A stretch of DNA of 23,661 bases from Candidatus Bathyarchaeota archaeon (GCA_026014905.1 JAOZHK010000240.1:1-23661), one strand, 5' to 3'; counted from the stretch's first letter, positions 15,332 through 23,094 are shown. Numbers and translations are program-made. The notes: generated from the letters alone by a model not told the origin.

Positions 15332-16408
15332 ATGAGTAAATCAGCTGGACTAGGTTTCGGGGGATTTCTTGTAGCGTTAGGTTTAGGCTGGTATTATTTT
15401 TCAACCGTTGAGGTCTCATTACAGCTTTTCGCCTATATCCTAGTTATTGGTGGGATAGGTATTATCGCGAATTCGTTAATAGCTTGGCGATTGCCGCGAC
15501 TCCCGATTCAAGGTGTTGTCGGCGGGATTATTGGTGGGCTGATTCTGGCTTTACTCCTGACCTCCGGTTCGACGTTCCTTGATTATTTTGCCGGTCTCGA
15601 TGTTGGAACTGTCCGAGCTGAAGGCATGGAGGCATATAATGGCGTCCTGACCGCCCCCAGAATCTATCTTGAAATAGATAACTTTAATGGGCCAATACAA
15701 GTTAGCACCCGTGCTGCCGCAACTTACGAAGTCACAGTGACCATTATTGCTAAGGGAACATCTCAGGAGCAGGCTGATGAGCGTCTCCAAGAATTTATTG
15801 ACAACATCCAGTTTAGTGATATAGTTGAACAGAGTCAACATCGTTTAATTGTGAAATATAATTTAGCGAGTAATCTCTACTCACGGTACTCGGTTGAAGT
15901 TGATGTCATCTTACCTACTGAGGCATTCTTAGAAGCTAATCTGGAATCAAGTAATGGCGCGATCTCATTGTCTCGGGTGACTGGTACGGTATTAGATTTA
16001 CAGACATCTAATGGTGCACTGAATCTCGATGAGGTTGCTGCAGATCAAATAACCGGACAGACAAGTAATGGGCGGATTGAAGGAACGATGATGGCTAACT
16101 ATACCCAACTTTCGACAAGTAACGGTGGTATGACTGTACAGCTAGCCCCACCACAAAGTGGCGAATATGACTTTTCCACGAGTAATGGACCCGTTCGCAT
16201 CACGCTCTCCTCAGCGTCAAACATCGGTTATGACCTGGATTTATCTACGAGTAATGGCGATATTGACCTTGATCTACCAGATCTTGAGTATGCTGAAAAT
16301 CAGAGAACGAGTAAAAAGGCGGCTACAGTTGGTTTTGGTAGCAAAGAAATCCAAGTTATTCTTGAAGTCGATACCTCCAATGGTAATATTGATATTGTAA
16401 CTCCTTGA
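15332..16408 (+). CDS. DUF4097-type SNG-repeat membrane protein
   Basis: The 358-residue protein has three N-terminal hydrophobic segments (about 7-25, 30-52, 60-80). A beta-rich domain follows, ending in a ladder of Ser-Asn-Gly turns at residues 207, 226, 245, 263, 284, 307 and 349. Spacing is about 18-23 residues, with one double-length step. This is the DUF4097 (putative adhesin, right-handed beta-helix) pattern, in which each SNG begins a new coil. The soluble part probably lies outside the cell or faces the membrane surface; its ligand is unknown. A TATA-like TTTTTATAG at 15289-15297 and AGGGG upstream of ATG 15332 support expression from its own promoter. It converges with a small gene nine bases away. 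Confidence 0.85.
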   Translation: MSKSAGLGFGGFLVALGLGWYYFSTVEVSLQLFAYILVIGGIGIIANSLIAWRLPRLPIQGVVGGIIGGLILALLLTSGSTFLDYFAGLDVGTVRAEGMEAYNGVLTAPRIYLEIDNFNGPIQVSTRAAATYEVTVTIIAKGTSQEQADERLQEFIDNIQFSDIVEQSQHRLIVKYNLASNLYSRYSVEVDVILPTEAFLEANLESSNGAISLSRVTGTVLDLQTSNGALNLDEVAADQITGQTSNGRIEGTMMANYTQLSTSNGGMTVQLAPPQSGEYDFSTSNGPVRITLSSASNIGYDLDLSTSNGDIDLDLPDLEYAENQRTSKKAATVGFGSKEIQVILEVDTSNGNIDIVTP

Positions 16409-16417
16409 CTAATGTCC

Positions 16418-16666
16418 TCAAGGATCTTCTTCAAGCTCGACTCGATAGCTCCATTTTCGAGTCAAGGGATCTCTGTAAAGGCGGAATAAATAAAATAAGC
16501 CATCATCGCCTTTAATCGAGATTTGTTTATTTCGTTTCCATGAAAACCATGTGATGGTGCCTGACATCACTTCGTTTTTTTCTTTATCCTTATACCACTT
16601 GATCTCATTGCCACGGTCAATGATGAAGGTTCCTAATTCCTTGATTCGAAGCTTCCGTTCGCTCAT
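16418..16666 (-). CDS. Small hypothetical protein, 82 residues
   Basis: I do not recognise this protein. It is charged and rich in beta-prone aromatic segments (TITWFSWKRNKQISIKGDDG, then FYLFRLYRD), and might be a small barrel fold. No Cys motif or membrane helix is visible. A minus-strand TATA-like TGTTATAATC at 16691-16700 lies about 30 bases before ATG 16666, which would give a very short leader. It is convergent with the SNG-repeat gene and divergent from the next small membrane-protein gene. Confidence 0.65.
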   Translation of the reverse strand: MSERKLRIKELGTFIIDRGNEIKWYKDKEKNEVMSGTITWFSWKRNKQISIKGDDGLFYLFRLYRDPLTRKWSYRVELEEDP

Positions 16667-16796
16667 TAAGCATCTTCTACTCTCATGTATGATTATAACA
16701 GATCAATATGTAAGAGAACTAGATTATTAATAGAGATTGTTCTACTCCTAAACACAAGCGTACTCGGAAAATCGGGAACAGAAATCGCGAGACGCG

Positions 16797-16804
16797 ATAT
16801 ATAT
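16797..16804 (+). promoter_or_regulatory. TATA box ATATATAT
   Basis: ATATATAT in an AT-rich stretch precedes the small membrane-protein gene. Transcription would start near 16828, leaving about 30 bases of leader including AGGA at 16848-16851. Confidence 0.5.
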
Positions 16805-16857
16805 TTTTCATTAATAACGATTATTACAATTTAGTTGAGAAATACCTAGGACGGTCG

Positions 16858-17055
16858 ATGTCTCGACAATTCTGGATCCGAATTCGCCTTTTAGGCTGGG
16901 TCCTCATGTTTGCCTGGTTCCTATTTTATGAAGTAAATATTCTGCTGAATCTGTTTACTTATCAGCTAGTTAATGTGCTGAACGGTATTTTTGGTGCCGC
17001 TGGGACTTTTGCAGTATTTATTGGGTATTATATGCTTGTGAAAGACGATGCATAA
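16858..17055 (+). CDS. Small two-helix membrane protein
   Basis: This 65-residue protein has a basic N-terminus (MSRQFWIRIR) and two hydrophobic helices covering almost all the rest. I recognise no family. AGGA six bases before ATG 16858 and an upstream TATA box support it as a real gene. It ends three bases before the end of the convergent zinc-ribbon membrane protein gene; the two small membrane proteins could act together, but nothing in the sequence shows this. Confidence 0.7.
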   Translation: MSRQFWIRIRLLGWVLMFAWFLFYEVNILLNLFTYQLVNVLNGIFGAAGTFAVFIGYYMLVKDDA

Positions 17056-17058
17056 CTG

Positions 17059-17439
17059 TTAGCGGGGATTTCTTCGCGCAAGAGTATAAACTGCGCTGAT
17101 TGCGATAAGTGCACCAATTATTATAATCACATATGCGCCGATATTTAGATTCCAATTAAAGATCATGCCCAGACCAACAATAATGATGAAGAGACCAAAA
17201 ACTATACCTACAATGGTTCCTCCGTGGGGAAGTCCAAAGCACTCTTTTTCCATTCGTTTTCCGGTGTGTTCTCCCCATGACTCGGCACGTCGACCCATCT
17301 CTTCGCCCCATTCTTCAGCGCGTCGCCCAAATTCCTCGACACCTCCCTCAAGGTTCTTTGGTGCGAAAGCAGCTCCACATTTGCTACAGTATTGTGATTC
17401 ATCGCTATTCTCTGCTCCGCATTTTGTACAATACACCAT
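17059..17439 (-). CDS. Zinc-ribbon membrane protein with 11-residue repeats
   Basis: This 126-residue paralogue of the gene at 1886-2209 shares the start MVYCTKCG, the zinc ribbon (C4, C7, C18, C21), the ECFGL motif before the first helix, and two membrane segments (about 74-93 and 99-119). Between ribbon and membrane it has a charged insert at about 37-66 built of near-identical 11-residue units (GRRAEEWGEEM, then GRRAESWGEHT, then a shorter third). This is likely an amphipathic helix lying on the membrane or bundling with a partner. The ribbon should be cytoplasmic. It is separated by 49 bases from the upstream PheA-TyrA gene on the same strand, so read-through is possible. Function is unknown. 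Confidence 0.85.
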   Translation of the reverse strand: MVYCTKCGAENSDESQYCSKCGAAFAPKNLEGGVEEFGRRAEEWGEEMGRRAESWGEHTGKRMEKECFGLPHGGTIVGIVFGLFIIIVGLGMIFNWNLNIGAYVIIIIGALIAISAVYTLARRNPR

Positions 17440-17488
17440 CGTTTTTCGCTTCCTTTATCCTACCTTTTTGAGTCATTCTTAATAAAAA

Positions 17489-19174
17489 CTATGATTTGAC
17501 ATCTGCAGGAGTACTTAATAGTGTATCTATATTTTGGGTGAGCGCGAAGTATCGGTTCAGAAATTTGTGACCAAGATATCTGGTATTCTGATGCACCATC
17601 TCCTCTAAGGCTTGTCGCTCGCCTGTTTCGCCTAAGGTTTTTACCACTTCCAGCTCTTGGAGAAAATCAGTTAAAATCCCTGTTCCTTCAAAGTTCGAGG
17701 CTAAGATTTCTGAATATGTTTTTGGTGATTGGGCGTGGAGGCGTGATATGGAGAGAATGAAATAGATGGATGTGAGTGTTGAATGTGCTTGGAGATCCGC
17801 AGAGGTTATCTGATTTTTTCGGAGGATATTGGCGAAAGCAATGGAGATCGCCGTTGGAAGTTTCTGTTCGATTCCCATCATCAGATTATGTTTCTCGGGT
17901 GGATCTCGAGTGATTCGGGCTCCATGTTTATAGAGAAAGTTTTCAAATTCTTGACATAGTTCGCCAGATTGATCTGTTTTTATGATGATTGCATTCTTGT
18001 TTTTCATGTTCAAAGCGTTAGGACCCCACAGATTATGCACAGCCATAACTTCCACCTGCGAGTCTGTGTATTCAAGTGCTTTCTGGAGTGTTTCTGTAGC
18101 TTCTCCTGTAAGGAGGATCAAGGCTTGACCTGGCTGGAGGAGCTTCGCGTACTGCTCGAGAACTTGAGCGCCAGCACTGATTGGGATACAAGGGATAACA
18201 ACGTCGACCTTCGGTATCATTTGTTCGGGACGAAGCTTACTCGTTCTCCCAGTTAAATAGGTTTTAATGCCTTCTCGTGTTAAACGTTCTTGGAACCATG
18301 TACTCATTGGGCCGGTTCCTATGAAACCAACTCGCTTGATTTTGTGTCGACGAATATCGACTCGCGGAAAACTTCCTAATACTTTTACGGAATCAGGGTC
18401 TTCGATGATAGCTTTTATTCGTTCAATGGCTGCATTTATCTGATGGTCATGAATATGTCCTTCCATTTCAATGTAAAAAAAGAGCCGCTGGGTTTCAACA
18501 TCAGTATCTGAACGTAAATCTAAGAGGTTGATGTTTCGAGATTCAAATTCTTCTAAAATATCATGGAGTAGACCCACTCGGTCTCGTAAAGGCGTAGTTA
18601 CGATTATTGTTCCATCATATCCTGTGGCTGTTGGGATGTTGCGACCTAATACAGCGAATCGTGTGTGATTGTTTTTCACAAGGTTTTCATCACGCACGAC
18701 GAGACCTTGTGCAATAATCGCGTCTTTTGATGCAATGACTGCTGCATTGTGGAGTTCTTCATCGCGGATAACTTGAATACCTTGGGCAGTGCTCGAAAGC
18801 GCTTTCACGGCTACGTTCGGATAGTGTTGAGCAATATATCGTTCGCATTGTCGAAGAACGGTATCCTTCGACATCAATAACGTGATAACATTGTGTTCAT
18901 CTAGTGTTCCGAGCGAATGTTGAATTGGGAGCGTTAAATTGTCGACGATCCATTTATCTTCAGGCATCTGTTTGAGACGATTGAATGTTTCTGGAATTCC
19001 TTTATCAATGGCGTTATATAGTGGTACAATAGCTTGATCAATTCTGTTCGCTTCGAACGCATCAAAAATTTTTGGTATTGTTTCATATAGTACAATCTCG
19101 GCATCAGAATTGTATTGATTGACTGCTTGCCAAGAATATGTACCGACTGGCCCTAAAGCCCCAATCGATGTCAT
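17489..19174 (-). CDS. Prephenate dehydratase-ACT-prephenate dehydrogenase fusion
   Basis: This 561-residue protein joins the two competing branches from prephenate: dehydration to phenylpyruvate and oxidation to 4-hydroxyphenylpyruvate. Residues 1-178 are prephenate dehydratase (GALGPVGTYSWQA, SSTAQGIQV, catalytic HTRF at 170-173). Residues 188-270 are an ACT domain (GLLHDILEEFESRNINLLDLRS). Residues 280-545 are a TyrA dehydrogenase: Rossmann GFIGTGPM (283-290), VIPCIP, VHNLWGP with H380, and KHNLMMGIEQ with H429. The dehydratase motif normally read as PIENS appears as PLYNA (51-55), and the usual His after the TyrA Gln reads Thr (LPTA), so one or both activities may be altered. No chorismate mutase domain is present. 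The start is ATG 19174, with no clear Shine-Dalgarno. Probably feedback-regulated by Phe or Tyr through ACT (inference). Confidence 0.88.
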   Translation of the reverse strand: MTSIGALGPVGTYSWQAVNQYNSDAEIVLYETIPKIFDAFEANRIDQAIVPLYNAIDKGIPETFNRLKQMPEDKWIVDNLTLPIQHSLGTLDEHNVITLLMSKDTVLRQCERYIAQHYPNVAVKALSSTAQGIQVIRDEELHNAAVIASKDAIIAQGLVVRDENLVKNNHTRFAVLGRNIPTATGYDGTIIVTTPLRDRVGLLHDILEEFESRNINLLDLRSDTDVETQRLFFYIEMEGHIHDHQINAAIERIKAIIEDPDSVKVLGSFPRVDIRRHKIKRVGFIGTGPMSTWFQERLTREGIKTYLTGRTSKLRPEQMIPKVDVVIPCIPISAGAQVLEQYAKLLQPGQALILLTGEATETLQKALEYTDSQVEVMAVHNLWGPNALNMKNKNAIIIKTDQSGELCQEFENFLYKHGARITRDPPEKHNLMMGIEQKLPTAISIAFANILRKNQITSADLQAHSTLTSIYFILSISRLHAQSPKTYSEILASNFEGTGILTDFLQELEVVKTLGETGERQALEEMVHQNTRYLGHKFLNRYFALTQNIDTLLSTPADVKS

Positions 19175-19250
19175 GGATGGACTATTTTTAGCTCGATCGC
19201 TAGCTAATAAGGTTGATGGTTAAGTCACCAAGCGATCGTGGCACTCTATA

Positions 19251-19256
19251 CGCGCG
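19251..19256. repeat. Short CG-alternating tract
   Basis: CGCGCG sits in a 16-base alternating purine-pyrimidine run (about 19247-19262) between the start of the PheA-TyrA gene and the end of the MFS gene. The same gap holds a CTAG/CGATCG-rich stretch at about 19190-19207. Confidence 0.5.
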
Positions 19257-19311
19257 TGTGTAGTTTCCTTTACGTAAACTTTCTTCTTCATTTCGCTTGA
19301 GATGATCGTGT

Positions 19312-20595
19312 TCAGATATGTGTTTGATGCGGCTCCTTAATCATTAACCAACTTAGACTGAATTGAATGATGAATCCAATTGTGAGAAGAATCCAAGGTA
19401 ATTGGGAGTTAAAACTATAGATGAAGCCACTTGCAACTGAACCAGTAATGGAGGGTAAAAACATGTAGAAGCCTGAGGCTGAACTTTCTAAAGATATCGT
19501 AATGGGAACCATTCCAATCGCAGCAAACGCCCGACCACGACTTTGGCTAGGTACAATATCCGAAATGATTGCGGTTGTCGCAGGTAAGACGAAAGAATTC
19601 AGAGTAGCTAAGCCAAGACGAAAGATGAGAAGTGTTAAGAAATTAGTACTGAACAAAAAAATGAGTATCATGCCTGGTGCTAGGGCAAGACATGATAAAA
19701 TGATTTGTTTCCGCCCATAGCGATCGACAAGTTTTCCAGAAAACAAGAGCACCATGATCGTATATGGCGCGACAATCATCTCAATCAGTCCCCACTCTGT
19801 GGTGCTTGCACCAATTGTGTTTTGAGCATAAACAATCCAGAATTGAGCGGTCAAAGCTGCGAAAAAGGAATTCAAGGCTGCAACAACCACCAGACCACGG
19901 AGTGAGATATATTCTCTTAATAGATGAAGCATGTTTGAATATGATGTCTGTAATACTGTCAGGATTTGGGTCATTTTAATTGACACCGCAAGTGGTGTCT
20001 GTAATGTTTCTTGGAGAAATCGATATCGAATAAACGCAACTAGCAATCCAACCACGAATCCGAGGGAGAACCCAATGCGCATTCCTTGGTCGATCCCAAT
20101 CCATTCGGTTAATAGTCCTCCAAGAAAAGGGGCAATTACTCTAGGGAGCGACTCTAATCCCGTCGTAGCTGACAATCCGAGTCCTTTGGTTCGGGGTTGG
20201 AGGGATTCATGAGTAATTGCCCGAAGAGCGGGGAGGTGGATTAGTGATAATCCTTCGGCAAAGGATCCGAGAATGATCATTGTCACGTCATTCGCGAAAA
20301 CATAAAACAGATACGTGATGGCATGTAACGCTGTTCCCCATGTAATGAGCGTGACGCGTCCCTTGGTATCGGTTAATAATCCTGCAATCGGAGTAATGAT
20401 GATGAAGCTGATGGCTTTAACTGACGCAACAATGCCCAAGATTTCAGGAGATCCTCCTGGCTGAGCAAGGATGAACAGCGAAAAATATGGAGTGAATAAA
20501 AGCTGTGTCATCCCCCAGATAATGCGGCAAGAAATTAAGACCAGAATATTTCGGTCCTTGAGAAAGTGATAATCTGAACCCAGAGAACCCACCAA
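19312..20595 (-). CDS. MFS transporter
   Basis: This is a major facilitator of about 427 residues with roughly 12 membrane helices. Both copies of motif A are visible, as GLLTDTKGR after helix 2 and GKLVDRYGRK in the second half. Substrate is unknown; the SPEILGIVAS region and PALRAITHE segment resemble drug- or sugar-type permeases. The start is uncertain. An open frame begins at GTG 20697, but that overlaps the divergent CDGSH gene, so TTG 20595 is proposed, which puts the first helix near the N-terminus. GTG 20592 is equally possible. The divergent AT-rich gap contains a TATA sequence readable both ways. Confidence 0.85.
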   Translation of the reverse strand: MVGSLGSDYHFLKDRNILVLISCRIIWGMTQLLFTPYFSLFILAQPGGSPEILGIVASVKAISFIIITPIAGLLTDTKGRVTLITWGTALHAITYLFYVFANDVTMIILGSFAEGLSLIHLPALRAITHESLQPRTKGLGLSATTGLESLPRVIAPFLGGLLTEWIGIDQGMRIGFSLGFVVGLLVAFIRYRFLQETLQTPLAVSIKMTQILTVLQTSYSNMLHLLREYISLRGLVVVAALNSFFAALTAQFWIVYAQNTIGASTTEWGLIEMIVAPYTIMVLLFSGKLVDRYGRKQIILSCLALAPGMILIFLFSTNFLTLLIFRLGLATLNSFVLPATTAIISDIVPSQSRGRAFAAIGMVPITISLESSASGFYMFLPSITGSVASGFIYSFNSQLPWILLTIGFIIQFSLSWLMIKEPHQTHI

Positions 20596-20634
20596 GATAC
20601 AGCTTAAAGTGTGAGCGATGATTTCGGAAAAGCT

Positions 20635-20642
20635 AAATATAA
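20635..20642. promoter_or_regulatory. TATA box in the divergent gap, readable on both strands
   Basis: AAATATAA (minus TTATATTT) is 36 bases before ATG 20679 on the plus strand, placing the start near 20664. On the minus strand it would start transcription near 20612, just upstream of the MFS gene. Confidence 0.5.
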
Positions 20643-20667
20643 AGTACGTGCTGAAAAACCCATGTTT

Positions 20668-20673
20668 GGTGAT
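20668..20673 (+). promoter_or_regulatory. Shine-Dalgarno GGTGAT for ATG 20679
   Basis: GGTGAT is five bases before the CDGSH gene's ATG. Its position also argues against a long MFS open frame covering the same bases. Confidence 0.7.
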
Positions 20674-20678
20674 AATTA

Positions 20679-21332
20679 ATGCCTTTGAAGAAACCACTTA
20701 TTGCTTTTACAAAGTTTACACCTTATCACGTCGTGGATCTCGATAATCTTCATAATTCAAAGGGTGAGAGACTTGACACAACCCCGGTGACAACTTTATG
20801 TCGGTGTGGACATTCATCAGATATGCCCTATTGTGACAGCACTCATGGTAAAATCGACTTTAGCGGTGAGAAAAAGCCTGATCGAGTGCCTGATCGTGTG
20901 GATGAATATATCGGGAAAGCGAGTACAATCATTGATAATCGGGGGGTTTGTGCCCATAAAGGTGCATGTACTGACAATCTTCCGCAAGTGTTTATTCCCT
21001 ATGATCAACGGACAAATGAGTCAATGCCGTGGATTGAGCCTGACAACGCTCCAATTAAAGATATCATTGAGACTATTGAGAAATGTCCTTCTGGTGCGTT
21101 AAGCTATAAAATTGGGAAACGTCGCTACCAAGATTTGGACCAAGAACCTGGAATTACTGTTGCAAAAAACGGACCTTTTGAGGTCGTGGGAGGCATTCTC
21201 CTCAAAGATGATGAGGCGACCAAGCCTGAATGTACTGAACATTATTGTCTCTGTCGGTGCGGAGAATCCTACAATAAACCCTTCTGTGATGGCTCTCATT
21301 GGGATGTTGACTTTAAAGATGATAAAAACTAG
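20679..21332 (+). CDS. CDGSH iron-sulfur protein with central 4Fe-4S domain
   Basis: This 217-residue protein has three metal sites. The first is a CDGSH-type motif with C41, C43, C52 and H56, where the usual Gly after Cys-Asp is Ser (C-D-S-T-H). A central Fer4_19-like segment follows (C91, C97, then C136 in EKCPSGALSY). The last is a canonical CDGSH motif (C192, C194, C203, H207). CDGSH domains bind a redox-active 2Fe-2S cluster through three Cys and one His, so two such clusters plus a 4Fe-4S site are likely; only three cysteines of the central site are obvious. It is probably a cytoplasmic electron-transfer or cluster-transfer protein. GGTGAT and a TATA box precede it, and it is divergent from the MFS gene. 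Confidence 0.9.
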   Translation: MPLKKPLIAFTKFTPYHVVDLDNLHNSKGERLDTTPVTTLCRCGHSSDMPYCDSTHGKIDFSGEKKPDRVPDRVDEYIGKASTIIDNRGVCAHKGACTDNLPQVFIPYDQRTNESMPWIEPDNAPIKDIIETIEKCPSGALSYKIGKRRYQDLDQEPGITVAKNGPFEVVGGILLKDDEATKPECTEHYCLCRCGESYNKPFCDGSHWDVDFKDDKN

Positions 21333-21609
21333 CGCGTAACAACAGACCGTTAGCTAGTAATATCCTTTCACTCTCTCTGCTTTGAATTTCATGCATTGGG
21401 ACCAGCTATCCTTGTGCTTACATTGATATCGTTGACGACTCCGAAATCTCCGATAAGCGATGAATTCACGGCATTCCATTAAAAGTGGACAATTCATTAT
21501 GTAGTCAATGAAAGCTCTGATTTCTACAAAAATATTATGAACTCTGAAAGAAGATTTCTGCTTAATCTCTCAAGTCAATTGCGTATGAAGCGCCTGGTGT
21601 TTATCGTTT

Positions 21610-22200
21610 TCAATTCAATAAGTGAGTAATCTCGTTGTCCAATGTAGTAGCAGATGTTACGCCGATATGAGAATATTGGATGATTCCATCGCTGTCAATG
21701 ACGACGGAGAGAGGAATTGCTGTACTCCAATACGTATGACTCAAGTGAATGGTATCTTTTGCCCAAATCCATGAAGCATTAGGATACCCTTGAACATAGT
21801 CTCGAAGTGCCTGCTCTGATTCTTGGGTATCGATATCAATTGATACGATCGTTATCTGATCACTGAATGAGGTCCAAACGTCTTCAAGTTCCGAAATTTG
21901 TTGATGACATGCTCCACACCATGTGGCCATGAAATTTAATACCACAACTTTGCCCTGTAAGCTAGATAATTGTAACGTGTCACCGTTTAGATCACGCAAT
22001 GAAAAATCGGGGGCAGGTTCACCCGGAATAATAGGATTTTCTCCGAGGCTTTGAAAATACCCAATAATCAAAACTCCAAAAAAAATCAGGATGCCACTAA
22101 TAATGAGAACATCTCGAGTATCAAATCGAAATCCAAGTTCCCGCATACAAGAAACTTCGCAATGATTTATTGGTACCTGATCAGGTAAAACCGTACTCAT
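21610..22200 (-). CDS. Membrane-anchored TlpA-like thioredoxin/redoxin
   Basis: The 196-residue protein begins with a short cytoplasmic N-terminus carrying C14 and C18. A membrane helix at about 31-48 follows, then a redoxin domain facing outward. The domain has PGEPAPDFSLRDLNGD (59-74), the active site WCGAC (C95, C98), SIDIDTQ and a probable cis-Pro in TAIPLSVV. TlpA/ResA-type proteins reduce or rearrange disulfides outside the membrane, often in cytochrome c maturation; in this archaeon the target is unknown. ATG 22200 has GGGAG four bases upstream. Gene-free sequence lies on both sides, including 277 bases at 21333-21609 in which I see nothing but a CTAG-containing stretch near 21349-21359. 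Confidence 0.9.
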   Translation of the reverse strand: MSTVLPDQVPINHCEVSCMRELGFRFDTRDVLIISGILIFFGVLIIGYFQSLGENPIIPGEPAPDFSLRDLNGDTLQLSSLQGKVVVLNFMATWCGACHQQISELEDVWTSFSDQITIVSIDIDTQESEQALRDYVQGYPNASWIWAKDTIHLSHTYWSTAIPLSVVIDSDGIIQYSHIGVTSATTLDNEITHLLN

Positions 22201-22339
22201 TGTTCTCCCGCGATCTCGAAGTTAAAGTTTATGAATTTCACCCAAAATACTCGTCTATGCCCCAAGTATTAGGGTGAGCTTATCTTTTTAGCTGGGTATT
22301 CATCACTTATTATCAATTAACAGTGCGAAGGATCAAGAA

Positions 22340-22963
22340 ATGTTGCATCGTTTTTCACCGTCCATCTACTACTTCACCTTTGGTCCCCATGAACCTGTCC
22401 TCCGATTACATCCAGGCGATCTGTTGGTCACTAAAACCGTGGACGCCAGGGGCTATGATTCGCAGGGAGCACTCATCACAGATGAACAAAAACAGAAAAG
22501 TGATACTACTGAATACTATCCTGCAAACCTTCTTGTCGGACCATTCTATATCGAAAATGCGGAACCAGGAGATAGCTTAAAAGTTACAATCGAGAACATC
22601 AACCTTAATCGAACCGGGGCATGGTCAGGTTTCCGCCCCCATTTTGGCGCTCTCACAGAAGAAGGACCTGGTCGAAACCTTTTATTAACCCCTCCAATTG
22701 ACGCACGGTTCTTTGATTGGACGCTTGATCTCGAGCAACAAACGGCCCATCTCACTCTCCCCAACTCGCAATTATCGTCAATTTAAGTCCCCACCCATCC
22801 TTTTATTGGCTCAATCGGTGTAGCACCTCGTTATGGTCGAGTAGAACTCTCCCTAATTCCTGGGGCATTTGGGGGCAACATGGATTGCGTTGAAACAACA
22901 CAAGGTACTAGTCTCAATTTTCCCGTCTTTGTTCGAGGTGGATATTTACGCGCGCGCGTGTAG
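22340..22963 (+). pseudogene. Broken acetamidase/formamidase (FmdA_AmdA) gene
   Basis: The first part, from ATG 22340, encodes a normal-looking N-terminal region (RLHPGDLLVTKTVDARGYD, the NLLVGPFYIENAEPGDSLKV segment). The frame then meets an in-frame TAA at 22784-22786, right where the family continues. Reading past that stop in the same frame gives HPFIGSIGVAPRYG and IPGAFGGNMDCVE, both hallmark FmdA segments, up to RGGYL. The frame then enters a CG tract and ends at TAG 22961. The expected C-terminus with the GDxHA and GDGE motifs is missing, an estimated loss of about 80-100 residues. So the gene is damaged twice: a point nonsense mutation and a 3' truncation. Fmd/Amd enzymes hydrolyse formamide or acetamide to ammonia. 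A sequencing error could explain the TAA, but not the missing end. Confidence 0.8.
22949..22958. repeat. CG-alternating tract at the formamidase truncation point
   Basis: CGCGCGCGCG lies in a 16-base alternating run (22947-22962). Family similarity stops at RGGYL, immediately before this tract, so the tract marks the junction. Confidence 0.65.
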
Positions 22964-22975
22964 CTTTCTTTTCCA

Positions 22976-22987
22976 TAGCTAGCTAGC
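22976..22987. repeat. CTAG-type tetranucleotide repeat
   Basis: TAGCTAGCTAGC, three units of the TAGC register, lies 13 bases after the formamidase remnant. Confidence 0.65.
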
Positions 22988-23068
22988 GTGCATACATAGA
23001 AATGGCGAGAGATTGAAGTGACAGACGTTCAATTTGCTTAATTAAGTGGTCAACCGGCCTGATCTTAT

Positions 23069-23090
23069 ACTAGCTAACTAGTTAGCTAGT
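23069..23090. repeat. Perfect 22-base palindrome
   Basis: The left half is ACTAGCTAACT (23069-23079) and the right half is its exact reverse complement (23080-23090), with no spacer. It contains CTAG at three positions and is followed four bases later by a CG tract. Perfect dyads of this length suit binding of a dimeric protein or cruciform formation; no function is visible. Confidence 0.7.
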
Positions 23091-23094
23091 CGGT

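Noticed and set aside
20596..20697. N-terminal extension of the MFS gene to GTG 20697
   Set aside because: It would overlap the divergent CDGSH gene's start and Shine-Dalgarno; a start near 20595 fits the usual MFS N-terminus.
22784..22786. Recoding (translational read-through) of the TAA in the formamidase gene
   Set aside because: Known archaeal recoding uses TAG (pyrrolysine) or TGA (selenocysteine), and the 3' end is also missing, so a pseudogene is simpler.
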